DNA of 64,000 nucleotides from Pontibacter korlensis. Its GTDB lineage: Bacteria > Bacteroidota > Bacteroidia > Cytophagales > Hymenobacteraceae. The translations under genes were made by a program, and so were the position numbers. The stretch lies in contig NZ_CP009621.1 of NCBI RefSeq assembly GCF_000973725.1, forward strand, positions 5,325,001-5,389,000, written 5' to 3'. Below, in pieces: positions 26,782-34,777 of the stretch. Each line of letters opens with the position of its first letter. Positions within the stretch are counted from its first letter, which is position 1. The notes below the pieces were generated by a model, which searched no databases, was not told the DNA's origin, and worked only from the letters and a program-made list of their open reading frames with translations.

Positions 26782-27816
26782 TTAAGATTTGCCTGCCCCG
26801 GCCTTTTTGAAAATTTCTTCCAGCGTCACCGGGCTCCCTCCCCGTTTCTTGCTTTCGTCAGCGGCATCCATAAACGCAAGGATCTCCAATGTTTCGGCAG
26901 GACTTACCGGCGGTTTACCGGTTTCAAAAAACTGAGCTATCTCCACTAACATGGGGTTATAACCGGTAAAAGGTCCCAATGACACGATGCCTTTCTCGGC
27001 AAAGCAGCTGCCACCAAAGTCTGTTTTACCTGCCCGAAGCCCCCTGAAGGTGCCTATCCGCTTGTCCTCCCAAGTGCCAACTACCACATCGGTGTCGTCG
27101 GAATAATGCCGTACCACCTGCTTACAGCCTTTGCCCATGACCGAGAACAGTGTTTCCACGCCATGAATGCCGTACCAGTAGAGGTCCGGGTGCGTGCGCT
27201 CCAGTGTGGCCGGGCTGTAGGTGTCGGCGCCGTATACTTTTCCATACTTCCCGCTGATCACCTCCTGCACGCTGGCCATAAAACGCAGCGAGGAAGAGGA
27301 GAACACGGGCACATTCGCTTTCTCAGCAGCCGCAAAAATGGCGATGGCATCGCTGAGGGAGGCTGTCATGGGCTTGTCGATGAAAAGCGGTTTTTTCGCC
27401 TTGATGACCTGTAGCGCCTGCTCCAGGTGCAGCCGACCGTCATTTGTCTCCAGCAGCACCACATCCACATCCGCCAGCAGACGCTTGATTGAGTCTACAA
27501 CCCTAACCCCATACTTCTGTACTTCCTGCGTGTATCCCGGAATCCGCTCCACGCTTTCTTGAATGTCTTTGCTACCGTGCGGGTAGGCCGCCACTACCCT
27601 GTAGCCGCTGAACTCCGGTCCTGCATCAGGCGCGTTGAACGCTTTGGTGAAAGCAATGCTATGCGACGTATCCAATCCGATAATGCCTATCCTTTTACCT
27701 TTCCTGGGCTTGGAATCTTGGGCCAGAGCAGCCAAAGGCGACAGGCTCAAACCCATGCCGAGACCGGCCAAGGCAGCAGACTTCAGAAATAAACGGCGGT
27801 TGGTGTTTCCTCTCAC
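26782..27816 (-). CDS. Tat-exported Gfo/Idh/MocA-family oxidoreductase
   Basis: A 344-residue protein. The N-terminus NRRLFLKSAALAGLGMGLSLSPLAALA is a twin-arginine signal, so the protein folds with its cofactor before export. The Rossmann domain follows (KRIGIIGLDTSHSIAF), with the family EKP-like motif as IDKPMTASL (about 200) and a C-terminal alpha/beta domain. Exported members act on glycosides or sugars with tightly bound NAD. Its G-L-D-T-S-H-S opening is unusual against the normal GxGxxG. It lies 61 bases downstream of a propeller gene in the same operon. Confidence 0.88.
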   Translation of the reverse strand: MRGNTNRRLFLKSAALAGLGMGLSLSPLAALAQDSKPRKGKRIGIIGLDTSHSIAFTKAFNAPDAGPEFSGYRVVAAYPHGSKDIQESVERIPGYTQEVQKYGVRVVDSIKRLLADVDVVLLETNDGRLHLEQALQVIKAKKPLFIDKPMTASLSDAIAIFAAAEKANVPVFSSSSLRFMASVQEVISGKYGKVYGADTYSPATLERTHPDLYWYGIHGVETLFSVMGKGCKQVVRHYSDDTDVVVGTWEDKRIGTFRGLRAGKTDFGGSCFAEKGIVSLGPFTGYNPMLVEIAQFFETGKPPVSPAETLEILAFMDAADESKKRGGSPVTLEEIFKKAGAGKS

Positions 27817-27876
27817 GGTTTAACGTATTATTGGTTTAAACTTAGGTCCCGGGCACTTTACAGAAAGCCACACGTG

Positions 27877-29862
27877 CTACTCTACAGCGGCTTCCGGCTC
27901 ATACTGCCACAGGTCCATCCCTCTTTTGAAGTATATCCTCCCCTTGTCACCCATAACTGGCATGCCTACATTTTCTTCCAGCTGCGTTACCTGCATGGTT
28001 TTAGGATTTATCTTCAAAAATTTGCCATTTACAGTGGCATAAACAGCGCCCGAAGGGTGTTCGACCATAAAAGCGCTGCGCCAGATGTGGGAAGGCCGGG
28101 TGTGTATCTCAAACAGCCGGTGTGTGTAGATGACACTACGTTTGGCCACATCAAGAATAAATAAGTCTCCATCGGCAAAGCCCCAGATGTTGCCATCCGG
28201 ACCTTTCATCAACCCTGTGATGGCCATGGTGCCGGGCACCGGCACTAGCTCGAAAGTTTTCTGCTTCCGCACTGGGTCCCACCCGAAGACCTTGCCCTCG
28301 GGCTGGGTTGGTTTTCCGCCAAGCCCTCCGAAAATGGAAGTTCCTCCGATCACGATATCTCCTGCCTCTACCAGGCTCACAATCGACTGGTCGGGGATCA
28401 GGTTGGTGATGGTTTCCAGCTTATCGGCGGCTACATCATACTCTACCAGGGCGCCGCCCAACTGCCCATAGCCTGGCACGGTGCCGAACAGTACCTTGTT
28501 CAGTTTCTCCAGTCCCAGCACGGCAAACGGTCGGTCCTGCCCCTTGATCTGCCCCAGCAGCCTGGGGTTGTTTTGCTTCAAATTCCAGGGCTTTTGGGTG
28601 TCATAGGCATAAAGCCTTGCCTTGGCATAGATTCCAAAGTATATTTCAGAGCCCAGGTTTGCCAGCCCCTCTGTCTGGTCTAAGCCCGGCAACTGCTTGT
28701 TCTCTCCGGTTACAGGGTTGTAGGTGGCATGTCCGCCAGCCAGGTAGCCGCCGGACCAAACCAAACCATTTGGCCCAATCCCGATAGACTGAATGTCGAT
28801 CGGCTGGCCTGGGATAGCTAATTTTTCGGTCGTAAGCTTGCCTGTTTTCGGGTTGAACGTATGAATGTGCTTACTTCCCGTTAGCACGTACAGCAACCCG
28901 TTTTTGCCCCATCGTACTGTTTTGGCTTCACCTTCTGTACTGGCAAGTTCTTTAGGCTGCGGCGCTTTGGCAGCGTAATCCATCTCGTAGAGCTTTTTGC
29001 CTGCCGTATAGTATACTTTAGAGCCTTTGGGAGCCTTGATGAGGGACTTTACATCCATGGTAGGCATATACCCTTCAAACTCTTTGGTCTTCAGGTTATA
29101 AATAGTGGTTACCCGTTCGGTTGGCCCCGTAAGCCAGCCAAATACCCTGTCGCCTCCTTTTAGGCCATGCACCAAATTGATGTGGTAAATGGCCTCCTGG
29201 TCTCTGTCCTGATCGGGAAGGAGTTGTTTTTTCGCACCCGTCTTCGGATCCAGCTCCACCATGGCCGAGTGCGAGGCAATGCCTGCGTATACTTTCCCGG
29301 TCCCCTGGTGATAGATTACACTCCTGACATAGTTCTCGTTCTCTACCAAAGGGCCACGGCCTACATCGCTAAAGCCGTCTTTTGGATGGTAGCGAAACAC
29401 CCGGCAACCGGGATAGGTACCCCCGAAAATCTCCCCGTCTTTGCCTGCGGCTAAGTCCCAGATCACTTTTTCGCCAGGTAGTACCGTCCCTAGGCTCGTA
29501 ACCGAATCGGTGCCAGGCACATGCCTGAACAGCACCCCGTTAGCCGCCGCGATGTACACGGTTCCATCCGTGGAAACCTCCACATCCCAAGAACCATCTG
29601 TATCAGGGAGCGCAGCATCCACCACCAGCTTGAGCGGGTCCAGACTGTAGCCGACAAAATGGGCCGGCCGGCCTCTTACAACAGTGTAAGCATAGCTCTT
29701 CCCGGAAGCATCATCGGCAAAAACGCTGCCCTGAATGAGCGAGGCATACACCTGCGGGCCAAGGTTTGTAAACTTACCGGAGGCTGTCCTCTGCGCCCAG
29801 CCAGGGGAAAGGCAAGCGATTACCAGCCAGAGCAGCACAGCATACGTTAATTTGCGCATCAT
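27877..29862 (-). CDS. secreted beta-propeller protein, paralogue 2
   Basis: A 661-residue exported protein with signal peptide MMRKLTYAVLLWLVIACLSPGWA. It is collinear with the propellers at 18505 and 49650 over the whole length but lacks the Ala/Glu linker of the first. Shared blocks include GSWDVEVSTDGTVYIAAANG, TYPGCRVFRYHPKDGFSDVG, GYLAGGHATYNPVTGE and KGPDGNIWGFADGDLF. Its start overlaps the stop of the DHDPS-like gene (ATG within GTATGATG), so it belongs firmly to the oxidoreductase/aldolase operon. Function unknown; the operon position suggests a step on the same substrate outside the cytoplasm. Confidence 0.82.
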   Translation of the reverse strand: MMRKLTYAVLLWLVIACLSPGWAQRTASGKFTNLGPQVYASLIQGSVFADDASGKSYAYTVVRGRPAHFVGYSLDPLKLVVDAALPDTDGSWDVEVSTDGTVYIAAANGVLFRHVPGTDSVTSLGTVLPGEKVIWDLAAGKDGEIFGGTYPGCRVFRYHPKDGFSDVGRGPLVENENYVRSVIYHQGTGKVYAGIASHSAMVELDPKTGAKKQLLPDQDRDQEAIYHINLVHGLKGGDRVFGWLTGPTERVTTIYNLKTKEFEGYMPTMDVKSLIKAPKGSKVYYTAGKKLYEMDYAAKAPQPKELASTEGEAKTVRWGKNGLLYVLTGSKHIHTFNPKTGKLTTEKLAIPGQPIDIQSIGIGPNGLVWSGGYLAGGHATYNPVTGENKQLPGLDQTEGLANLGSEIYFGIYAKARLYAYDTQKPWNLKQNNPRLLGQIKGQDRPFAVLGLEKLNKVLFGTVPGYGQLGGALVEYDVAADKLETITNLIPDQSIVSLVEAGDIVIGGTSIFGGLGGKPTQPEGKVFGWDPVRKQKTFELVPVPGTMAITGLMKGPDGNIWGFADGDLFILDVAKRSVIYTHRLFEIHTRPSHIWRSAFMVEHPSGAVYATVNGKFLKINPKTMQVTQLEENVGMPVMGDKGRIYFKRGMDLWQYEPEAAVE

Positions 29863-30932
29863 ACCAGAATATTTTCCTTCTTCAAAAAGGCTTTCACAAA
29901 TTCGTCATCGTTCAGGTGAGGGTAAGCGGCGTATACCCGGTCAATCTCCTCCATCTGCCCCGCAGAGAGTTCCTCGTCCGGATTGAGGCACCAGCGCCCC
30001 TCCAGCAGTCCCTGTCTTCGCAGCACCTCATGTATGCCAGGAATACAGCCGTGGAAAGCGTGTGCCGGGTCGAACATGGCCGCATTCACGTCGGTTACCT
30101 CAATGCCTTTGGTTAAGAGTGCATCGGCAACCTCTGCAGTTTTATGCTTACGGTAGGCCTTAACCTCGTCCAGCAACCCAACTGCTTTGCTCGTCCAGAC
30201 GGCCCAGTGTCCCAGCAAGCCACCTACAAACTCTTTTTCCACCGCTTGCCCGTTAATAGTAAAGCGGTAGGTCGTCATCAGGTCAGCAATGATGTTGTCG
30301 TCGTTGCCCGTGTACATAGCAATCTCGTCTTTCCGGGAGGAATGGCAGACAGCCCGCATGACATCCAGGGTTTGGTAGCGGTTGAAGGAGGCTACTTTGA
30401 TGGCTTCGACGTTCATGATTTCGGCAAACTGGAGCCAGAAGTCGTAGCTAAAAATGCGACCTCCCACCGATGGCTGCAGGTAAAACCCGAACACGGGCAT
30501 GATCCTTGCCACTTCCCGCACGCGCTCCAGTATCTGCTCCTCTGACCATCCCTGCAAACCGCCCATACTCAGCAAACCAATGTCGTACCCATACTTTAGG
30601 GCTACTTCAGCTTCCTTTACAGCCTGCGCTGTCGGGCCGCAGATACCAGCTACTTTAATGAACGGGCGGTCCAGCTTTGCTTTCTCCACCTCTTCGGCGG
30701 CCAGCTGCAGTACTGTCTCATATAGGTTTATCTTTGGATCCCGTATCTGGAACTGTGTAGAGTGCACGCCTACCGCCACGCCACCGGCACCACTGCCCAT
30801 GTAATAGCGGGTCAGCTGGCGCTGCATCTGCTCCTCTAGTTTTCGATCTGCCTTCAGGGCCAGCGGATGCGCCGGAATTACGGTACCCTCGTGCAACAAT
30901 GCTTTTAGTCTTGAGTCTAATTTATGTGCCAT
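29859..30932 (-). CDS. DHDPS/N-acetylneuraminate lyase superfamily aldolase
   Basis: A 357-residue class I aldolase-like TIM barrel. Numbered from ATG 30932, the Schiff-base lysine is K179 in NVEAIKVASFNR and the partner Tyr is Y151 in FGFYLQPSVGG. GSGAGGVAVGVHSTQF near residue 47 matches the substrate-carboxylate loop region. It is about 60 residues longer than typical DapA or NanA, so those names would be wrong. The expected chemistry is reversible cleavage or dehydration of a 2-keto acid. The start is set at 30932 because it shares one base with the epimerase stop (TAATG) and follows a good AGAAGGGA ribosome site. Confidence 0.85.
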   Translation of the reverse strand: MAHKLDSRLKALLHEGTVIPAHPLALKADRKLEEQMQRQLTRYYMGSGAGGVAVGVHSTQFQIRDPKINLYETVLQLAAEEVEKAKLDRPFIKVAGICGPTAQAVKEAEVALKYGYDIGLLSMGGLQGWSEEQILERVREVARIMPVFGFYLQPSVGGRIFSYDFWLQFAEIMNVEAIKVASFNRYQTLDVMRAVCHSSRKDEIAMYTGNDDNIIADLMTTYRFTINGQAVEKEFVGGLLGHWAVWTSKAVGLLDEVKAYRKHKTAEVADALLTKGIEVTDVNAAMFDPAHAFHGCIPGIHEVLRRQGLLEGRWCLNPDEELSAGQMEEIDRVYAAYPHLNDDEFVKAFLKKENILV

Positions 30933-31948
30933 TAGAATTTCCCTTCTCTTTCCTGAAAATGTGTGGCTTTGCCAAAGGTGCTGCCGCCCTCTGTTACCCA
31001 AAGCGCGGTGATTTCAATAATTTCACGGATGGTCACTCTCGGGTACCCGAACAGTTTATGCGCCTCCGAGGCGTTGCTTAATAAAGCTGTCGGCTGTGCT
31101 TCATGGATAAACTTTGGCTCTTTGTCGAAGAGCAGGCCAAACTGCTCCGCCACCCACTTTACAGACAGAGTCTCAGGGCCACTCACATTAAGTATTTTAG
31201 CTGGGGACTCGCAGTGCAGTAGCGAGCGCAGCGCGATCTCGTTGGCGTCGCCTTGCCAGATCACATTCACGTTGCCTGTTCTCAGGTCTATCTCCCGGCC
31301 TTCGTACACGGCCTTGGCAATCTCCAGTATCACGCCATAGCGGAAATCAACAGCGTAGTTGAGGCGGTAAATGAGCGTAGGCGTGTTGTTCTTTTGAGAG
31401 AAGTACTGGAAGATGCGCTCCCTGCCGAGGCAAGACTGGCCATACTCCCCTACCGGTGAGGCCGGATACTCTTCCGACAAGCCACCCGAAGTTACCGGTA
31501 CAAGCGGGTAAACGTTGCCGGTGGAGAACGCCACAATGTTCGAGGCGCCATACTTCTCGGCCACTCGCCCAGGCAGGTAGGCGTTCATGGCCCAGGTAAA
31601 GGCTTCCTTGCCGGTGGTGCCGAACTTGTTACCCGCCAGATAAAGCACATTCTCCACCTCCGGTAGCCTCCTCAGATCATCTTCATTGAGCAGGTCGGCT
31701 GCAATGGTTTCGATGCCATGGCTCTCCAGATCTGCCCTCAGGCTCCCGTCAGAGAACCTGGAAACACCAATGATTCGTTTGTTTAAACCTGCTTCCTCCA
31801 CCGCACGTCTGGCAAGCTTACCCATACTTGGTCCCATCTTCCCGCCAATGCCCAGCAGTAGAATGTCCCCCTTGATCTTCGCCATATCCTGCAGAAGCTT
31901 GTCAGAAGGACTCAGCAGTTCATACTCTAGTTTTTCCAAATCTTTCAT
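30932..31948 (-). CDS. NAD-dependent epimerase/dehydratase-like protein, altered catalytic motif
   Basis: A 338-residue extended-SDR protein. The dinucleotide loop LLGIGGKMGPSMG is at residues 31-43 and VLYLAGNKFG near 101. The catalytic tyrosine is Y169 in EYGQSCLGRERIF; the lysine expected four residues later is replaced by C173. The rest of the fold, including the SGPETLSVKWVAEQFG segment, is normal. It probably binds NAD and a sugar-type substrate, but its chemistry may differ from ordinary epimerases. It is translationally coupled to the aldolase, so both likely act on the same intermediate in the cytoplasm. Confidence 0.82.
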   Translation of the reverse strand: MKDLEKLEYELLSPSDKLLQDMAKIKGDILLLGIGGKMGPSMGKLARRAVEEAGLNKRIIGVSRFSDGSLRADLESHGIETIAADLLNEDDLRRLPEVENVLYLAGNKFGTTGKEAFTWAMNAYLPGRVAEKYGASNIVAFSTGNVYPLVPVTSGGLSEEYPASPVGEYGQSCLGRERIFQYFSQKNNTPTLIYRLNYAVDFRYGVILEIAKAVYEGREIDLRTGNVNVIWQGDANEIALRSLLHCESPAKILNVSGPETLSVKWVAEQFGLLFDKEPKFIHEAQPTALLSNASEAHKLFGYPRVTIREIIEITALWVTEGGSTFGKATHFQEREGKF

Positions 31949-31985
31949 TTTGTATCAGCTTAAGTACACTCTAAAACATAGAGCC

Positions 31986-33230
31986 TTATTTCAATATGTC
32001 TATGGCATTACTCACGGCAAGGGCTATAAGGAGCAGCAAGCCCATGCCTCCAAAGAATTTGGTAACCAGACTGTTTCTTTGCTCTCCCATTACAGAAACC
32101 TTGTTAGCGGTCAGGTACATTGCCACCCCAATAAAAGGCACCAGGAAAATGGTCACGCTTTGCGCAAACACGATCAACTCCAGGGGCAGCTTCCCGAAAA
32201 GCATGGCGATGGTGGCACCCGCTACCATGACCAAGGCAATAAAGAGCTTCACCTGCCTGGAATTCAGATTACTGCCATACCCCAGGGCGTCCCCCAGCAG
32301 GGACCCTCCTACGGTAGCATTCCCTACCAGCGAAGAAAAGGAGGCCCCAAACAATCCAGCCAAAAATAAGGCAGAGGCATTGCTGCCAAACAAAGGCTCA
32401 AGCGCCATGGCCATCTGCGAGGCGCTGTCCACTTTTATTCCCTGTGGGTGCAGTACAGAGGCAGCACAGATCAGCACCACCGCGCTCATCACACCCAGTA
32501 TCAGTATCCCGGTGGTACTGCCACCGGTGATGTTGCCGTCTTTATCGGTGGACTTGCTGAGTTTAGCACGCTCTTGCACCAGGTAAGACTGATAGAAGGC
32601 TCCCACAATGGAAAAGCAGGAGGCCGTAAATGCAATAATCAGTCCTGTCGAGCCGGTGGGCACACCCGGCACAAAGCCATTGGCCACCCCAACCGCATCG
32701 GGATCCGCCATAAACAGGGTTGTGACGAAGGAAAACAGCATCAGGGCCACCAAAAAGATCATCAGCTTCTCCAGCATTTTATAAAAGGAGCGGAAAAACA
32801 GCAGCCCGATGCCGAACATATTAAATACGATCACCCATAAGACAGGGCTTGTGCCTGTTCCTTCGGCAATGGCAATTCCTACGCCTATCGAGTTTCCTGC
32901 CTGAAAAGAGGTGGTTACCAAAAACACGCCCACACCAATCGCAACGGCTACTTTGCTGCCCCACTGCTGCCGGATCAGGCTCAGCAAAGAACCTTTGTTA
33001 ACCGCCCCGATCCTGGCTCCCATGCCTGCGAAAACCACCATAAAAAAGATGGCCACGGCCACAATCCAAAGCAGCGAATAGCCATAGTCTGCTCCCATCT
33101 TGGAGGTGATGGTCATCTTGCTGGGACCAAATACCAGGGCCGCGGTGATGATACCAGGGCCAAGGGAGAGCAACCACCTTTTTAAGGCACTCTGGCGTAT
33201 CGGTTTTTTTTCTGTGACTGGAGCGGTCAT
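31986..33230 (-). CDS. Nramp-fold transporter lacking the metal-binding motif
   Basis: A 414-residue membrane protein with about 11 helices. The opening KRWLLSLGPGIITAALVFGPSKMT clearly aligns with TM1 of Nramp transporters, but the metal-binding DPGN is replaced by GPSK (residues 35-38). In TM6 the MPH motif is replaced by VGAFYQSYL (209-217). Without these ligands transport of Mn(II) or Fe(II) is unlikely. Its start is fused to the stop of the PQQ-dehydrogenase gene (TAATG), and it lies between sugar-oxidation and aldolase genes. I infer that it carries an organic acid or sugar acid produced in the periplasm; some divergent Nramp members carry Mg or have unknown substrates. Confidence 0.8.
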   Translation of the reverse strand: MTAPVTEKKPIRQSALKRWLLSLGPGIITAALVFGPSKMTITSKMGADYGYSLLWIVAVAIFFMVVFAGMGARIGAVNKGSLLSLIRQQWGSKVAVAIGVGVFLVTTSFQAGNSIGVGIAIAEGTGTSPVLWVIVFNMFGIGLLFFRSFYKMLEKLMIFLVALMLFSFVTTLFMADPDAVGVANGFVPGVPTGSTGLIIAFTASCFSIVGAFYQSYLVQERAKLSKSTDKDGNITGGSTTGILILGVMSAVVLICAASVLHPQGIKVDSASQMAMALEPLFGSNASALFLAGLFGASFSSLVGNATVGGSLLGDALGYGSNLNSRQVKLFIALVMVAGATIAMLFGKLPLELIVFAQSVTIFLVPFIGVAMYLTANKVSVMGEQRNSLVTKFFGGMGLLLLIALAVSNAIDILK

Positions 33231-34777
33231 TATTTCTTTCTAAAGGATTTTACTTCGTCTATACTTACTGCGGAGGCATTATTGCCCCAGCTACCCCGGA
33301 CATAGGTCAGTATACTGGCCAGTTCATCGTCTTTCAGGAAACTGAAAGCGGGCATGGCCTGATCATACTTGTTACCCTTTACCACGATCGGGCCAGATAG
33401 GCCATTGAGCACAATGTTCATCAGCACGGCTTTGTCTCCCGTTACCTGCTCGGCCCCTTGCAACGGAGGAAACGTGCCGGCAACACCCGCTCCATCGTCT
33501 TTATGGCAGGAGGAGCAGTATTGGCTGTACAAGGTCGCCCCCGTAAGCTCCTGCGTCACTGCTTCCCCGCCTTTTGCATTGGAAGCAAGCAGTTGTGGCG
33601 GTATCTCTGATTCTTTGACTTTTCGGATGAGGAGAATCCGGTCATCGTTTTCTTTCGGGAAACCCGGCGAGGGATTCCAGTCGCGATTGCTGGTGGCTAC
33701 ATAAATATCACCGGACGGAGAGACGCAGATATCCCGCAGCCTGCCGTACTCGTTCTCCCAGAAAATCTCCTCTGAGGTAATGGCTGTTCCATCTGCGTTA
33801 AGCTTCAGCACTCTCAGGCTCTTGCCTTTCAGGGTACCGAGCAGGATAGCGTTTTTCCACTCCGGGATGGCCTCAGATTCGTACATGGCAATTCCGGCAG
33901 GCGCTATGGTTGGGGTCCAGGATTTTAAAGGCTCTGTTCGCTGATACTTTGCCGCGATGAGGTTCTCTTCGTTCTTGTCATGGAAGCCTTCAATCTCCGG
34001 CCAGCCATAGTTGTGCAAGGGCTTGATCAGGTTGATCTCGTCTTCGGTCGCATCTCCATGCTCGGAAGTATAAACTTGCCCGTCAGAGGCAACTGCCAGG
34101 CCCTGCATGTTCCGAAAGCCCCAGGCCCAGACGTAGCTTCCTTTGATTGGATTATCAGCTGGCACTGAACCATCGATGTTTATCCGCAGGATTTTGCCGT
34201 TCAAGACAGTCGTGTCCTGCGCATACCCATCCTTCACGGCATCGCCGGTGGCCCAAAGCAGCTTGCCATCCTTTGTAAAAGCCACCCGCGCCCCATTGTG
34301 GCCCATGTTGCCTTCTATTTGCAGCAAAGTCTTGGCCTTGGTGAGCGTATTGGCTTTGTAAGTATACCGGACAAGCTTTGAGACGATGGTACTGTCCTTT
34401 CCTTCACGCGCCGTATAATTCACAAACACAAAAGGATGGCGCTCCATGTCCGGGTGCAGGGCCATGCCCAGCAGGCCCGCTGTTCGCTTATGCCACACAT
34501 CATCTATTTTGAGCAGTTCGTGCTTTTCCCCGGTGCCCAGGTCCAGCCTGCTCACAGTGCCTTTCAGCTCTGTCATCCAGATGCTGCCATCGTTTCCCCA
34601 GGCAATGTCCCAGGGAACGTCTAGGCTATCGGCTACCACGCTTACGCCCAATACCGAGGACCCCAGCTCCAGCGTAGACTCGATAGGGTACTCTTTCTGA
34701 AGCACCTCCTGGTCCTTGCTGCTCACGCACCCAAATAGTGCCGCGAAAAACAGTGTTCCTATGAGCTTATGCCTCAT
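33230..34777 (-). CDS. PQQ-dependent sugar dehydrogenase fused to cytochrome c
   Basis: A 515-residue lipoprotein (signal LIGTLFFAALFGC). Residues 45-395 form a soluble-glucose-dehydrogenase/sorbosone-type six-bladed propeller (SLDVPWDIAWGNDGSIWMTE, GMALHPDMERHPFVFVNYT, YVWAWGFRNMQGLAVASDGQ). Residues 417-515 are a monohaem cytochrome c with C421-S-S-C424-H425 and distal M475 (QAMPAF). The enzyme would oxidise a sugar in the periplasm and pass electrons through its own haem to the respiratory chain. It overlaps the upstream FAD oxidoreductase gene by 11 bases. The exact sugar is unknown. Confidence 0.9.
   Translation of the reverse strand: MRHKLIGTLFFAALFGCVSSKDQEVLQKEYPIESTLELGSSVLGVSVVADSLDVPWDIAWGNDGSIWMTELKGTVSRLDLGTGEKHELLKIDDVWHKRTAGLLGMALHPDMERHPFVFVNYTAREGKDSTIVSKLVRYTYKANTLTKAKTLLQIEGNMGHNGARVAFTKDGKLLWATGDAVKDGYAQDTTVLNGKILRINIDGSVPADNPIKGSYVWAWGFRNMQGLAVASDGQVYTSEHGDATEDEINLIKPLHNYGWPEIEGFHDKNEENLIAAKYQRTEPLKSWTPTIAPAGIAMYESEAIPEWKNAILLGTLKGKSLRVLKLNADGTAITSEEIFWENEYGRLRDICVSPSGDIYVATSNRDWNPSPGFPKENDDRILLIRKVKESEIPPQLLASNAKGGEAVTQELTGATLYSQYCSSCHKDDGAGVAGTFPPLQGAEQVTGDKAVLMNIVLNGLSGPIVVKGNKYDQAMPAFSFLKDDELASILTYVRGSWGNNASAVSIDEVKSFRKK

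Noticed and set aside
29859..30932. Naming the aldolase NanA or DapA
   Set aside because: The Schiff-base Lys is present, but the protein is about 60 residues longer and the surrounding motifs differ from both enzymes.
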